In this document: positions 1 to 11,113 of the stretch, in pieces
Layout of the letters: the number at the start of each line of letters is the position of its first letter
Numbering within the stretch: the stretch's first letter is position 1
NCBI GenBank assembly: GCA_963920665.1
Contig: OY987264.1
Location: 19,882,906-19,946,905, forward strand
Length of the DNA stretch: 64,000 nt
Reading direction: 5' to 3'
Source of the DNA: Straminergon stramineum
Taxonomy: Eukaryota; Streptophyta; Bryopsida; Hypnales; Calliergonaceae
Position numbers and translations under genes: made by a program
The notes under the pieces: generated by a model
The model's database searches: none
What the model saw: only the letters and a program-made list of their open reading frames with translations
What the model was told of the DNA's origin: nothing

Positions 1-146
1 AGACAGTTTCATCCAGAAACTCGAGATCGGGGGAATATAGTTCTAGCCGCCAACTAAGAGTTTGAATTTCACTTATTCTAATAAAGACATGAAGCTTACG
101 TAATTCACCCTAGAATACACTAAAGTTTTCGGGCTGATTCCATCAG
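1..146 (+). other. Intron at left edge of coatomer alpha gene
   Basis: The sequence before the first recognisable coatomer exon ends in a pyrimidine-containing stretch and CATCAG at 141-146, a fitting 3' splice site. No coding similarity is seen here. The upstream exons, which would encode the WD40 half, lie outside the window. Confidence 0.6.
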
Positions 147-3100
147 GTTCTTATCAAGAATTTGAGAAACGAAGTCACCAAGAAAGTCACTCTACCATCT
201 CCAAGCACGGATGTCATCTTTTATGCAGGAACTGGAAACCTGCTTTGTAGGTCGGAAGACAAAGTTGTGCTTTTCGATCTGCAGCAACGTGCCACACTGG
301 GAGAGGTCAGCACTTCCTTTGTGAAGTATGTCGTGTGGTCAAGTGACATGGAGCATGTTGCACTGCTAAGTAAGCATGCCATAGTTCTGGCCACCAAGAA
401 GCTTGTGCAGAAGTGCACAGTTCATGAGACCATTCGTGTGAAAAGTGGAGCATGGGATGAGTCTGGTGTATTCATTTATACCACACTCAATCACATCAAG
501 TACTGCTTGCCAAATGGAGACAGCGGGATAATCCGAACTTTAGACGTTCCTGTGTACATCACTAAAGTCAGCGGAAATTCAATTTACTGCTTGGACCGGG
601 ATGGCAAGAACCGGGTTATCCAAATCGACGCTACTGAGTACACATTCAAGCTAGCACTTATCCAGCGCAAGTTTGACCAGGTAAGCTATTTTGCAGTGTA
701 TTTTTTCAACATGGCGCTCACATATAAGGCTCGTGACAGTCTTTTAAGCACATGGATTATTCTAATCCGGTATAACTTCAGAAGAACAGAGCACTCTTCT
801 TATGACGGAGCTGGTTTAAATTATAATTTTCACTCGTCTTACAGTATCTCCACTGGCTTGAATTACCTTCACTAGCTTGAAATACTTCCACTGGCTTATT
901 GCCGACGTACAAACTGTGATCAAGAAATTGGTTCTTGCTCTGTAGGTGTTACAAATGATCCAAAGCTTGCAGCTCTGCGGGCAGTCCATTATTGCGTATT
1001 TGCAGCAGAAAGGTTTCCCGGAGATTGCTTTGCACTTTGTCAAGGATGAGCAGACTCGCTTTAACTTGGCTATCGAGTGTGGGAACACTGAAGTAGCAGT
1101 GGCGTCAGCAAAAGAGATTGACCAAAAGGATTGCTGGCACCGCCTTGGCGTGGAGGCTCTACGCCAGGTAAATATCACAGTCGCAATTGTCCTGTTGCTT
1201 GTACTTGCCAACCGTCAGTGCAGAGCTCTAGAAGTTGACAGGCTTTCTCATGTATTCCGAAATATAATGGGCCATGCTGTGTATTTCTGTCTCTCTACTG
1301 TTTCTGAGTTCACAATAGAGAGTGAGAGACAGCAGTTTCTGCACTGTTTTTATTCCTCTTCTGTGAAGTAAATCAGAACCATTTTACTGGTATCAAATGA
1401 ACTTAACATGAAAATTGATGACCCTGTCAAATGATAAAATTAGCGGTGTAAGACATGAAGTCTGACCAAACGAGATAAGGCTCTGTTGGACTAATGGGAC
1501 TTCCAACTTTGTTTCAGGGAAATCATGAGATTGTGGAGTACGCGTACCAGAAGACAAAAAACTTTGAGAGACTTTCTTTCTTGTATCTTATAACGGGAAA
1601 CGTGGAGAAGCTTGGCAAGATGCTGAAGATTGCAGAGATGCGCAACGATGTCATGGGCCGGTTCCACAATGCACTCTACCTCGGGGATGTCCAAGAAAGA
1701 GTGAGGATTTTGGAGGAATCCAACCACTTACCTTTGGCATATGCCACTGCGAAGGTCCATGGATTGACTGAGGTAGCTGAAGAGTTAGAACAGCAACTTG
1801 GTGACAATGTTCCTTCCCTTCCGGAGGAAGACAAATCAGTTTTGTTGATGCCCCCAAGACCCATCCTTCAAGAGAATAACTGGCCATTGCTGGTGGTCAG
1901 CAAGGGCTTCTTTGAGGGTGCTTTTGCTGAGACTGCCGGTCCAGCTGATATGGAGGATGATGATGGAGCTGCAGGAGCTTGGGGAGCAGAAATAGATATT
2001 GTTGAGCCAGAGGAGGGTCTCAATGAAGACGAGGTGATTGTTGTGGACGAAGAGGACGGAGGTATGTTATTTATACTTGCTGTTTGTCATGTTTGTCTAA
2101 TGTTAAGGAGAATTCCTTGTATGCTTTACTCCACACTTACTCTCCGTCTCCGTGCTTGTTGACCAGGTGATGATGAGGGCGGATGGGAAATGGAGGATTT
2201 GGAAATACCGGCGGAAGCTGATGTGCCAGAGGTTGCACCCGAGACTGCCTACTTTGTCACTCCTACTATGGGAGTTCCGAAAAGTCAAATCTGGATTCAA
2301 AATTCTTCTCTTGCAGGAGAACACGCAGCTGCAGGCTCTTTTGATTCAGCAATGAGATTACTAAATCGACAACTTGGAATTAACAACTTCGCTCCCTTGA
2401 GAAATGTTTTCTTGGAACTCAATCTTGCTAGTCAGTCTCTTCTGCCTACTCTAGTATCCGTACCAGTTCTGCCTCAGTTTCTGGAGCGAGGGTGGACCGA
2501 CAGTTCTCCTGTCAATGCAAAAGGATCACCTGCTATTTTGACCAAGCTTTCTTCCCTTGAAGAGAAGCTCAAGGTTGCATACACTACAACCACAGGGGGC
2601 AAGTTCTCCGATGCCCTTCGGTATGTATTCAGACTCAAAATTCCGTTTAGGTCTTAGAGTCTTATTTTTGCAGATATTCGCATGCGTTTTGTAGCGGTTT
2701 TTTAACACAGAAGACTTATCGTATGATAATCGATTTGTCCTTTTTACTGACAAGGCTAGTAATAATTATGTGAATCTTCAGGTTGTTCCTTGATATTCTG
2801 CACACAATCCCAGTTGTGGTAGTGGACTCGCGCAAGGAAGTGGACGAGGTGAAAGAGCTTCTTGGGATTGCCAAAGAGTATACTTTAGCGCTTCGAATTG
2901 AACTGAAGAGGAAAGAACCAGCATTGAAAGATGATTTACAGCGACAATCTGAGCTCTCTGCTTACTTCACTCATTGCCAATTGCAACCCACTCATTTGAA
3001 ATTGAGTCTGCAGTCAGCTATGTCGATATGTTTCAAGGCCAAGAACTATAACACTGCTGCGTCGATTGCACGGAGACTACTAGAGCTGAACTTGTCTCCA

Positions 3101-3594
3101 GCCGTGGCCAGCAAGGCTCGCCAGGTCAAACATCTTCTCTTCGTCCAAATTGAGTCTTTTATCATCTTATTGATGACGATGAAATATTCTTGGGGTGTCC
3201 GCATCTGTAGGAAATCCTTTTACCTTTCTATTGCTAACTACTGGGAAGAGAGTACCACTACAGCTAAGAGAGTACTTCCACACTAGAGAGTTGGCTTTTG
3301 CTACATCTATGTGTTATTTTCACATTAATAACCTTTTTTCTTGTGCAGGTCTTGCAAGTTTGTGAGAAGAATCCGAGGGATGAGATGAAGCTGAACTACG
3401 ACCCCCGAAATCCTTTTGTCGTCTGTGGGGCTACTTACACTCCAATTTATCGTGGCAGCAGGGATATTTCATGTCCATACTGCAAAGCCCGTTTCGTTCC
3501 AGAAACCGCAAACCAGCTGTGCCCGGTTTGTGATCTTGCTGTCGTTGGGGCTGATGCCTCAGGGCTGCTTTGCTCTACGTCGCAGATGCGGTAA
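147..3594 (+). CDS. COPA: Coatomer subunit alpha (alpha-COP), 3' part of gene
   Basis: Alpha-COP is a large subunit of the COPI coat that drives retrograde Golgi-to-ER vesicle traffic. Exons read: 147-680, 946-1167, 1518-2061, 2167-2620, 2782-3124 and 3349-3594. Phases agree throughout and give about 780 aa ending in TAA. The full plant protein is near 1200 aa, so roughly the N-terminal 440 aa (WD40 repeats) are off the left edge. The visible part starts in the WD-associated region ([10 protein letters not shown]), continues through the alpha-solenoid ([24 protein letters not shown]), then an acidic linker (exon 3 end), and finishes with the epsilon-COP-binding C-terminal domain. That domain has paired Cys motifs (CPYC, CPVC) and the terminal [10 protein letters not shown] segment. 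The family call rests on long colinear similarity to plant alpha-COP. The gene converges on MPP alpha. I see no frameshift. Confidence 0.96.
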
Positions 3595-5743
3595 CTTCAG
3601 AGTCATGAGCAAGGATAGAGGCGGTAGATGTAGGTTCACTCCTCTGTTGAGTTCGAGGTGTGTTTTGAGAACAGTTTTGGAGAACTGTAAGAACGGTTAG
3701 GTCTTAATTGCATTCTAGAAGGGAGATTCTATTATAGCCCACTTTGATTCATTGTACTTTAAGTACGCAGTATAAAATCATCTATTTTCAACATCCTTGG
3801 GACAAATGGGTTTGATCGCGTTTCTTCCTTCGGGGGTCGTTTCGATGAGCTCGCAGTTGCAGGCTTGGGTATGGAATTGTTTTTTCTCTCATTTTTTCTT
3901 ATGCAAATGAGTTTCGTATTAGGTTCTCAATCTCAGCCAGAGGCTAACTTGAACACTTGTGCCTTGGTGCCTTCCCCAGAGACCAAGTTAATAACTTGGG
4001 CTTGCTAACGAGTGTAAAATGGACGCGGAGGTTAGGTTGGCTGCACGGAAAGACACATCTCCTGGTGGGCTTGTTAGTAGTGTCTTTTAGTGGCCAGTAC
4101 TCGTCTTTTTTCACTCTCTTAGGTATTTAGATCCCCTGACTACAATGAACTTAATTTCGTCCAGAATTAATTCATACTAATAATGCCTAACAATTTCTGA
4201 TTTTGTCTATGAAGGATATACCATTTGCTTCAGCAAGCAAGGTATACAGACCCAAAATTGCCCCCTCCCTATTGCGACCCTTGCTTTTGGGCCGAATTGT
4301 GCCATCTTGCACCCGAGTGAAGTGGTAATTAAAGGATTGGCATTATGACAACTTAACCCTTGAATGCCGGGCTGGTGACCGTGGAAATCAGCCATTTTGG
4401 AACCGTGTGACATCATCCACTTTAGAAAAAACAGAAATACCCATTGGGAGTCAAACTACTGTAGAAGATCTTCCCTTTCCACCCCTAATTCCGAGGATGA
4501 AGAGTTGCACTTCTGTCCTACACAGGAGAATTCCTTGTCATTCATCGTTCAAGGGTTAAGTGTGGAATTGGGTTGAAAAGTCATATAGTAAAGGATTCAT
4601 CCATTATTTCACAGTTTGAAAGGATGCTTTCGGATTACCACTTCAAAGTTGACTTGATTTGCAATTCTATTGCAGAAAGAAATTTGTAAATGTGATCAGG
4701 CTAAAATTTGCAACAACCGAAGTGACGACAATGGGTCCTCCTATCTCATATACGGTATTGATCTACTATCCTATTCTCCTTCTCTTGTACTGGACTGTAC
4801 TGGACATACTGTTCTGTGTCTATGAGGATACTCATCATAATTGAACAGCTTTTATCCTCAAGTTTGTGGTTCGTCTGTATTGGGTACAGAGGTTCAACTG
4901 CGATTTGGAATACATACTGTATCCATGTGCAAGCTGGTGCTTTTGGAGCCCACCAAAGCTAGCCATTTTTTGATTCATAATTTAAAATCAAAATGTGAAA
5001 GCACAGCAGAAAAGTGAACAGATTGAGTTCAAAGGAGGAGTTTTTTTCTCCTTTTCAGAGGTCGGCTTTCCAGGTTCGCATTTGACTAGTGTAACATGAG
5101 AAATCTGGAACTTACCAAGATATCGACTTGGGACTCAAGATCTTGTTAGCCCTGTGTGTAAGTAGGTACAGGGAGTACCACCTGACACTCGTACAAAATG
5201 CGTGAGATTACAATATCTTTTGCAGCAGTTTAACAATTTTACAAACGGTTTACTAAACCACTGTGCAAAGTATTTGCAACTATTTGAGATTGCAATAGTT
5301 TTAGGAACAGTTTAGGTATAGATATGCATTGTTTTCGAACAAGCAGTTTACAGTACTTTGCCAATGGTTTGCAAGAGACCATGAGTTTAAGGCAAAGTAC
5401 GGAACCGCTACAAATCCATTGCAAAATTATTTCTTGATGATGTTTTACAACTTACCGCTTAGTACTTCCTGTTATAGTGTGAGATGTATTCACTACTAAC
5501 ATCATTTATATACCATAATTGGATCAATATTTACCAAACTGGATTCCTTTGCAATAGATTGTGTCCAAGATTTGATACCGAATCGTGTGACTGACCTCTT
5601 AGGTTCACGATGGTTCTTAGTAGTATCAAGTACTAAGCTTGTGGCACTGGCCTGTAGCTCTACTGCAACGTTCGATCTTGAACAAGATATTCGAAACCAT
5701 GTTATTCTCAGGAGCCTCCTCCTGCAAACCAACTCTTTTTTCT
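3595..5743. other. Convergent spacer: 3' flanks of COPA and MPP alpha
   Basis: No coding exon is recognisable. The first 200 bases are probably COPA 3' UTR. A TTAA-bounded inverted-repeat element sits at 4353-4559. The short open frames here have no family features and no splice context. The last few hundred bases before 5744 are presumably the MPP alpha 3' UTR. Confidence 0.6.
4353..4559 (+). mobile_element. TTAA-bounded short TIR element, family 1
   Basis: The 207-bp segment starts TTAACCCTTGAATG and ends CGTTCAAGGGTTAA, so CCCTTGAA is inverted at the two ends with TTAA outside. Its interior carries landmarks shared with other copies in this window: GGTGACC.TGGAAATC, TGTGACATCATC, CATTGG.AGTCAAACTA, and a TCCTACA..AGAATTC block near the right end. 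Related copies are at 10159-10391, 12490-12666 (inverted), 13189-13405 (inverted) and 14370-14579. It has no coding capacity, so it is probably a non-autonomous DNA element (MITE). Confidence 0.7.
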
Positions 5744-7888
5744 TCACGAAAATCGATTGGCAACCTGGTCAAACCGTGGCACTTGGACTACATCTCCCCA
5801 TGAGGCCATGGTGAGTGGCGTGGAGATGATCTTCTGTGCAACTCCAGAGACATCCGCCAACGTCAACGACTGCACACCTTGAATAAACTCATGCAACGGT
5901 TTGCGATTCCCGTACGTGAGAATCTGTCTTCCAATATCCTCAGTCACCACCACTCGGGACTCCAAGTTCATCAGCACAGCCGAAATCGTGGTGTTCTTTG
6001 CTCGCTGGAGCTCCGCATCCGTCACTTCTCCAGGCGTGGCCACTGCAATAAACTCTTTGGTTGCCAGGTCCACCAAGTAAGGGACGAAATCAGACCCTGA
6101 AGTGGCGTGGATGCTAAAAATGCCCGTGTCGTTGTAAATGCTGTTGAAGGCGGTGAAGGATTGCACTTGCTCATACTTGTTCAACACGCGAGAGTAGAGG
6201 CGCGAGTACATCCCCTTGCCGGGACCTCCGGCGGAGAAGGAGCCGCCGCCGCCGAGAAGGGTCTGCAGCACTGTCACGGCAAACGAGTCTTTCTCGTTTC
6301 GCCACCCACCGGGGACTTCGAAAGCCAATGCAATGTGAGTCTTGGGGGAGTCCGCGGCTTGTCTCCAGTCACCGCCGACGTACTCTGTTGCTGGAGGCGT
6401 GGGAGGGCCGCCGCCTCCGAGATCCGAGAGCAACGGCTCCGCAACCTGGAGTAGTATAAATCAAGGGAGGTTTTGAGATACTGTTCTAATTTTGTATTCT
6501 TATTAGTTGTTTTGAGCTACTAGAATTTGAAAGTTTTAGCAGCAAACAACGTGCATGCCTCAGCAATGTTTTTCAACAAACATGCAAATTTGGAAACATG
6601 CTTAATTATTAAACAAAACACAGTCACGTGCTACATTCTTCAGCAAGCATGCTCCAAAACGAGCAAGGATTTAGCAACGTTTCTCAGCAACACGTTTAGC
6701 TACAGTCAACGTTTGGTGCATTGCTTTGAACAACAATGTTTTTCAGCAAACATGCAAATTTGGGAACATGCTTAAATAAGCAAACATGCACCTTCTATCA
6801 TTTTGAACAAAGTGTAGTAGAAATGTGGAATGTCAACTTTCAGGAATCAGTATCATCAGCAACGTCCAATCACGTTGATAAAGGGGGTGATCAAATTCTA
6901 GTCGTGTAATTTAACTGATATGCTTCCGTATTTCCTCGATGCTTTTACTTGAAATATAAAGAATTTCATGACCTGTAGCTCGACAGCATAATTTGCCTCA
7001 AGTTGCGATTCCAAATCAGCAATTCAATCAATATTTACAGTACATTCTTTTAAGGTACGGTAGCCCCTCCCGAATCATTTCACTAACCTGTAGCAGCTCA
7101 TCATGGTCACACCCAGACGCCGCCAACACAATCCTCCCCGCCGTATAATTCCTCGCCACAAATTCATTCAGTACCTCCCCATTCAACTTATGCAGGGACG
7201 CTTCCGGTGCCAGCAGCGGTTGCCCCAACGCCCCCGCATACCCCGCCGAATGCAAGGCCTCCAACAAAATACTCTGCGGATTATTCGCCATCTCCCCAAT
7301 CTTGGCCTTCACTCTCACCAGCTGCTCATGCACCTCCCAATCATAATACATCGAGTTCCGTACACAATCCACCAACAACTCCACCATCTCCGGCATGAAA
7401 GTCTTGATGGAGTCGGCCGTGTACGCCATCTGCTCTCGAGAAGCGTTCGCCATCAGGTTGCCCCCAATGGCCTCCACTTCCCGCACCAAACGAAAGTGCG
7501 ACCGATTACTCGTGCTCTTGAACGCCATGAGCTCGAGTAAGTGGGAGACGCCGTTCCCAGGGGGAGACTCATGAATCGAGCCGCTGTCGATGTAGATGCC
7601 CACGATGAAAGTGGGTCCTGGGGAATTTTCGGAGGCGACGCGGACGCCGTTCTTGAGCTTGGTGATTTTGGTGGAAGGGAGCTGAGAGTCGCTGGACAAA
7701 TGGGGAGGGAGGTGGATCCCGTGCAGAGGCTCATAGAGGGCTGGGACAGGGGAAGGCTGATCTCCAGCGAGCCAGGCGAGGATTCCTGAGGTTTGGGGGA
7801 GTGAGTGGGTGGGAATTGCTTGGTGGGATGGTGGGAAGGAGTGCAAACTTCGGAAGGGAAGCCTGCACAGCCTGCACCGCCTGCGCAT
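5744..7888 (-). CDS. MPPA: Mitochondrial processing peptidase alpha subunit (bc1 core 2 in plants)
   Basis: This is the non-catalytic, substrate-binding partner of MPP beta. In plants the dimer is part of the cytochrome bc1 complex and removes presequences. Two exons read cleanly: 7888-7088 and 6445-5744, both phase 0, giving 500 aa, the usual family length. The first M16 lobe carries SHLLELMAFKST, the degenerate counterpart of the HxxEH zinc motif of the beta subunit, as expected for alpha. The flexible glycine-rich loop GGGGSFSAGGPGKGM is near residues 332-346, and ILTYGNRKPL and SAVLMNLESR are also present. The first 40 residues lack Asp/Glu and are Arg-rich, like a presequence. The ATG at 7888 may not be the real start; see 8546-8784. 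Codons are markedly more G/C-ending than in neighbouring genes. Confidence 0.93.
6564..6775. repeat. Direct repeat pair in MPP alpha intron
   Basis: A block of about 42 bp (AATGTTTTTCA.CAAACATGC, then AAATTTGG.AACATGCTTAA) occurs at 6564-6605 and again at 6734-6775 with two visible differences. The sequence between them is rich in CAGCAA and AACATGC words. The pair lies wholly inside the intron 6446-7087. Confidence 0.75.
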
Positions 7889-8451
7889 TACAATTTTCAG
7901 GGATAAGCCGGAAGCATACCTCAGTTGTAAACACTCATGACAGAAATGGTACGCGAGTCCAAAAGATTCCTTCGTAAGTAACTCACATGGATTGATTTTG
8001 AGATTATGTATACACTAGCTTCCTTGAATTCAATTTAAGCCTTCGGTGAAGGATTCACACCATAGTGTGGCGCCTATCCAAATGCCAACTCTAGGAGCTC
8101 GCTTCGTCAGTGAAGAAATTGATTGATATTTTGATTCTACACGCACTCAAGAGCTGAACTCCTCGCAATTTTGTTTCATCGACGATAGTAAGGATACCTC
8201 GAATTTTCACAGCCGAGGGGAAGGAAACCGCAACTCATTGGGACAACTACTGAAATCGTACCGACTCCAAAAGATTGCACAGTGAATTGCAAAGATTACA
8301 TGTGTTGCCTCTTTTGAGGTAATAGTGCTAGTGATATGCTGGGTCAATTTTGTATTATCTAACAATTGAATACCTCGAACCATTAAGACTTTTGCTTAAG
8401 GTATCCAAAATTTATGATGTTTGTCTTGGGTAAGTTGGAATCCTCTTTGAC

Positions 8452-8490
8452 ATGCAACAAGGATATGCAACAAGGATATGCAGCAAGAAT
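8452..8490. repeat. 13-bp short tandem repeat, three copies
   Basis: ATGCAACAAGGAT occurs twice exactly, followed by ATGCAGCAAGAAT. It lies just outside the candidate MPP alpha presequence exon, in its downstream intron. Confidence 0.7.
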
Positions 8491-8545
8491 ATGATCATTC
8501 CCACCCAAAAAAATATGCTCAAGTGTTTACATGTAGGTGTGTTAC

Positions 8546-8784
8546 CTTAGTCTCGGATTTGTCAATGTTGCTTGTTGCAATGTTGGAGATGGGTGAAGAC
8601 CATGAGCTTGTTGTATGACCGGTTGCCCACACAGCCTCCTCACCACAGTTTGGGAAGAAAAACACGGTGGTGTTGCTGCCGGTTGCAACGTCGAAGATGA
8701 GTGACAAACTCGAGCTTGGATGGTGAGCCCGCTCCACAACATGTTCGCCATGGCTTGGCTTTGATTTCTCGCCGCTTGCCACAT
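8546..8784 (-). CDS. Candidate upstream MPP alpha exon encoding the presequence
   Basis: Read on the minus strand from ATG at 8784, the frame runs about 79 codons to CTAAG|GTAACA, a good donor in phase 2. The peptide (MWQAARNQSQAM...) contains no Asp or Glu and several Arg and Ser, the composition of a mitochondrial targeting peptide. The three CAG acceptors just after the 7888 ATG are all in the phase needed to join it in frame with the MPP alpha body. The island is also GC-richer than its flanks. Inference: this is the true first coding exon of MPP alpha, separated by a 0.65-kb intron. Alternatively it is untranslated leader. The join is not proven. Confidence 0.42.
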
Positions 8785-9825
8785 AGTAGTTTTTCTGCAT
8801 AGACATAAAATGCAGAACAAACTTTTAAATTATGTCAACCTTAAAATTAAGTTGAAGTCATCAATATATAAATATGTAATACTTTTTTTCTTTATTTTGG
8901 CATCCATTCGTAAATTTAGTTCTTTTTTTTCCTCCCCAATTTGTAGTTGTTGGTCAATTCTCTTTTATGATCAACCTATGAATTTCAAGTAATAAAATAC
9001 AAAATTTATGTGAAGAGGAAGGACTAAGTTAGCATAGTTTGTGGTGGGTTTTTTCACAGGGAAGCCAATGACTTCTGTACGGAGAAATGGGTCCTTGTTA
9101 AGGGCTTAAGGCACAGTGCTCCAAATGCAACCTTGCTCTAAAAGTAACCACTAACATAGAGGTACATTTTGCTTTCTTTAATGTAGCAGAATTGTACATT
9201 TCAGGAGGTGGTTGCTTTTAGTGAACACTTCATTCAACTTCAATAATTTGTATCTAATTCCATGAAGATCGAAAAACTAAGAAACAACTTAGGTTCGATG
9301 CAAAATCTCTTTTTCATCCTATGAAAATGTATTGAAAATTGTTTAACTTCCCCAAAATGCAATCAGCTCTTCAAAGGTCACTTCAAGAGCAGACTACCAA
9401 CCTTAGTTGATAGTAAACCTAAACACAACCCTGCTTTCCAAAACTTGGTCATCAGCTTCATCATCATTTATGAGTTTGGAGTTGACACTGCAATTGTCCA
9501 GAGTAAGTACAAATTTGATTCAAAGTACTGTAATTTTTTGACCGAGTCCAATTGATTGGTACTAAGCTTAATATTACAATAGGTACGTAAATGTCCAGTT
9601 TGTTTGTTTGTTCCTCCCAACAAACTGTAAGAGTCCATTTCATGTTATGTTTGTGTGGGCCTCAGTGGCACCAGCAATATCATGTGCAATCAATCCCGTG
9701 CTTTGTGCACATCACATCTCGCGATTGACTCTCGCATTCCTTGTGCCAGAACAAGAGCAATCTTCATGTGACTTCTCTTTTCACTGTCAACCAATTGTCG
9801 CGTTGCTAAACCCTACGAGAGAGGA

Positions 9826-10018
9826 GCACCCAATGGCGTCCCTTTCTAGTCCAGGAATTCATTCTAGAACGTAAATGTAGCTAGGATGTAGACAACTTAT
9901 CATTTTAGGTCAAAAAAATAAGCTCTCTACTGGCTACCTACATTTACAACCTAAAATGATTCATTATGCTCTGTAGAATCAGACGCCATTGAGTACAAGG
10001 ACGTCATTGGCTGCTCTT
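9826..10018. repeat. Imperfect inverted repeat / foldback
   Basis: The left arm begins GAGCACCCAATGGCGTCC (9826). The right arm, read on the minus strand from 10018, begins GAGCAGCCAATGACGTCC. Inner parts also pair (CATTTTAGGT with ACCTAAAATG; GTAAATGTAG with CTACATTTAC). No clear target duplication was seen. It could be a decayed MITE or a hairpin-forming transcript. Confidence 0.55.
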
Positions 10019-10158
10019 ACCTTACCCTCAAACCCTTGCGCAAGAAGAAAAGTGTCTGACAAAGTATTTTCACTTGAATTTGTAGAAACGAAGAGTGTAC
10101 TTGGAATTTGATAATGTTTGACTTACTACCTTGATGATAGGGTCTTGTCCTTCCAAGA

Positions 10159-10391
10159 TTAACCCTAGATGGTTGGGTTGGTCATCATAGAAACCGTCCT
10201 TTTAGATACTTTGTGGATCATTGGCTTCAAAAAAACAAAGAGTACTTTGTGGAGGTCAAACTATTGTGCAAGACCTTCCTTTTTTAACACAAAATTATTC
10301 TAAGGATGAACATGTGTGCTTATGTCTTACATAGAAGGATTCTCTATTGTCCATCAAACACTTAGTGTCCACGGAATCCTTATAGGGTTAA
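10159..10391 (+). mobile_element. TTAA-bounded TIR element, family 1, diverged copy
   Basis: It begins TTAACCCTAGATGG and ends TTATAGGGTTAA, with the interior landmarks of family 1 in order (GGTCATCATAGAAACC, GAGGTCAAACTATTG, TCTTACATAGAAG). The preceding bases, GTCCTTCCAAGATTAA, look like the right end of yet another element of the same kind. Confidence 0.6.
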
Positions 10392-10965
10392 ACAAATTAC
10401 ATGTTGTTTGCTTTTATGAGAGGCTAGGAATTGGGTATTCTTACTTATTGTTCATCCTTCAACAATTCATTTTTTGATTAGAACCCCCTGATGTTGCAAT
10501 GATATAATTAAACTTAATGTACAAAAAATCCAAATTCAATGAAGCATGATTTTTTCCTAAGGGTATTAAGATTTCAATAAAAAAAATAGTGGTTAATATA
10601 TTATTCACTAAAATAGTCTAAGTGTGAGAACCTAGGATCAATTCAATCTATGCAATATGTATGCTGAAAATTCATAATTCTTTCATACATAGGTTAAATG
10701 TTGCATTTAGAAATGCACTAGAACTATCTTCCAAAATGCTAGTTATACTCTTCATTCTATTTAGTGTGGTCCACGATAAACATATACCATTACATAAATT
10801 GAGATAATTTCATTTATTATTGTTCCCATGATTTAAGGAATCTACACAATTCTCACTATTCAATGATTGAGGTTTCTTTTCATCCTTTGAATAGTGATAC
10901 AATTACCTATATAGTGCCGTCTTTGCCATTCATGGTGTTTGCAATGTATGGGTTTGGAGTAAAAC

Positions 10966-11113
10966 AAATATGAAGCAAGGTTTCAAAGGGGTAAAAAATT
11001 TGCAATCTCTACCAGGTTTGAACCTGTTAGACTTCATCTCTCCCAAACTATACTAGTGGTGTGAAGACTTGTGGCAACTATTGTTCCAAAAAAGAAACCC
11101 TAATATGAAGCAA
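10966..11113 (-). mobile_element. SINE-like insertion with 12-bp target duplication
   Basis: A 123-bp segment is flanked by identical AATATGAAGCAA copies (10967-10978 and 11102-11113). On the minus strand it carries TAGTATAGTTTGG, similar to a tRNA box A, and about 31 bases later GGTTCAAACCT, similar to box B. This is the layout of a tRNA-derived SINE. No poly(A) tail is evident. The outer ends (GGTTTC / GAAACC) form a weak inverted repeat, so a Mutator-like MITE with a long target duplication is an alternative. Confidence 0.5.

Noticed and set aside
9608..9874. 88-codon plus-strand frame
   Set aside because: Overlaps the foldback, no domain, no splice or promoter context.
10995..11060. Functional tRNA gene suggested by GGTTCAAACC
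   Set aside because: No acceptor stem or anticodon arm can be formed; box spacing is too short. It fits a SINE-like element better.
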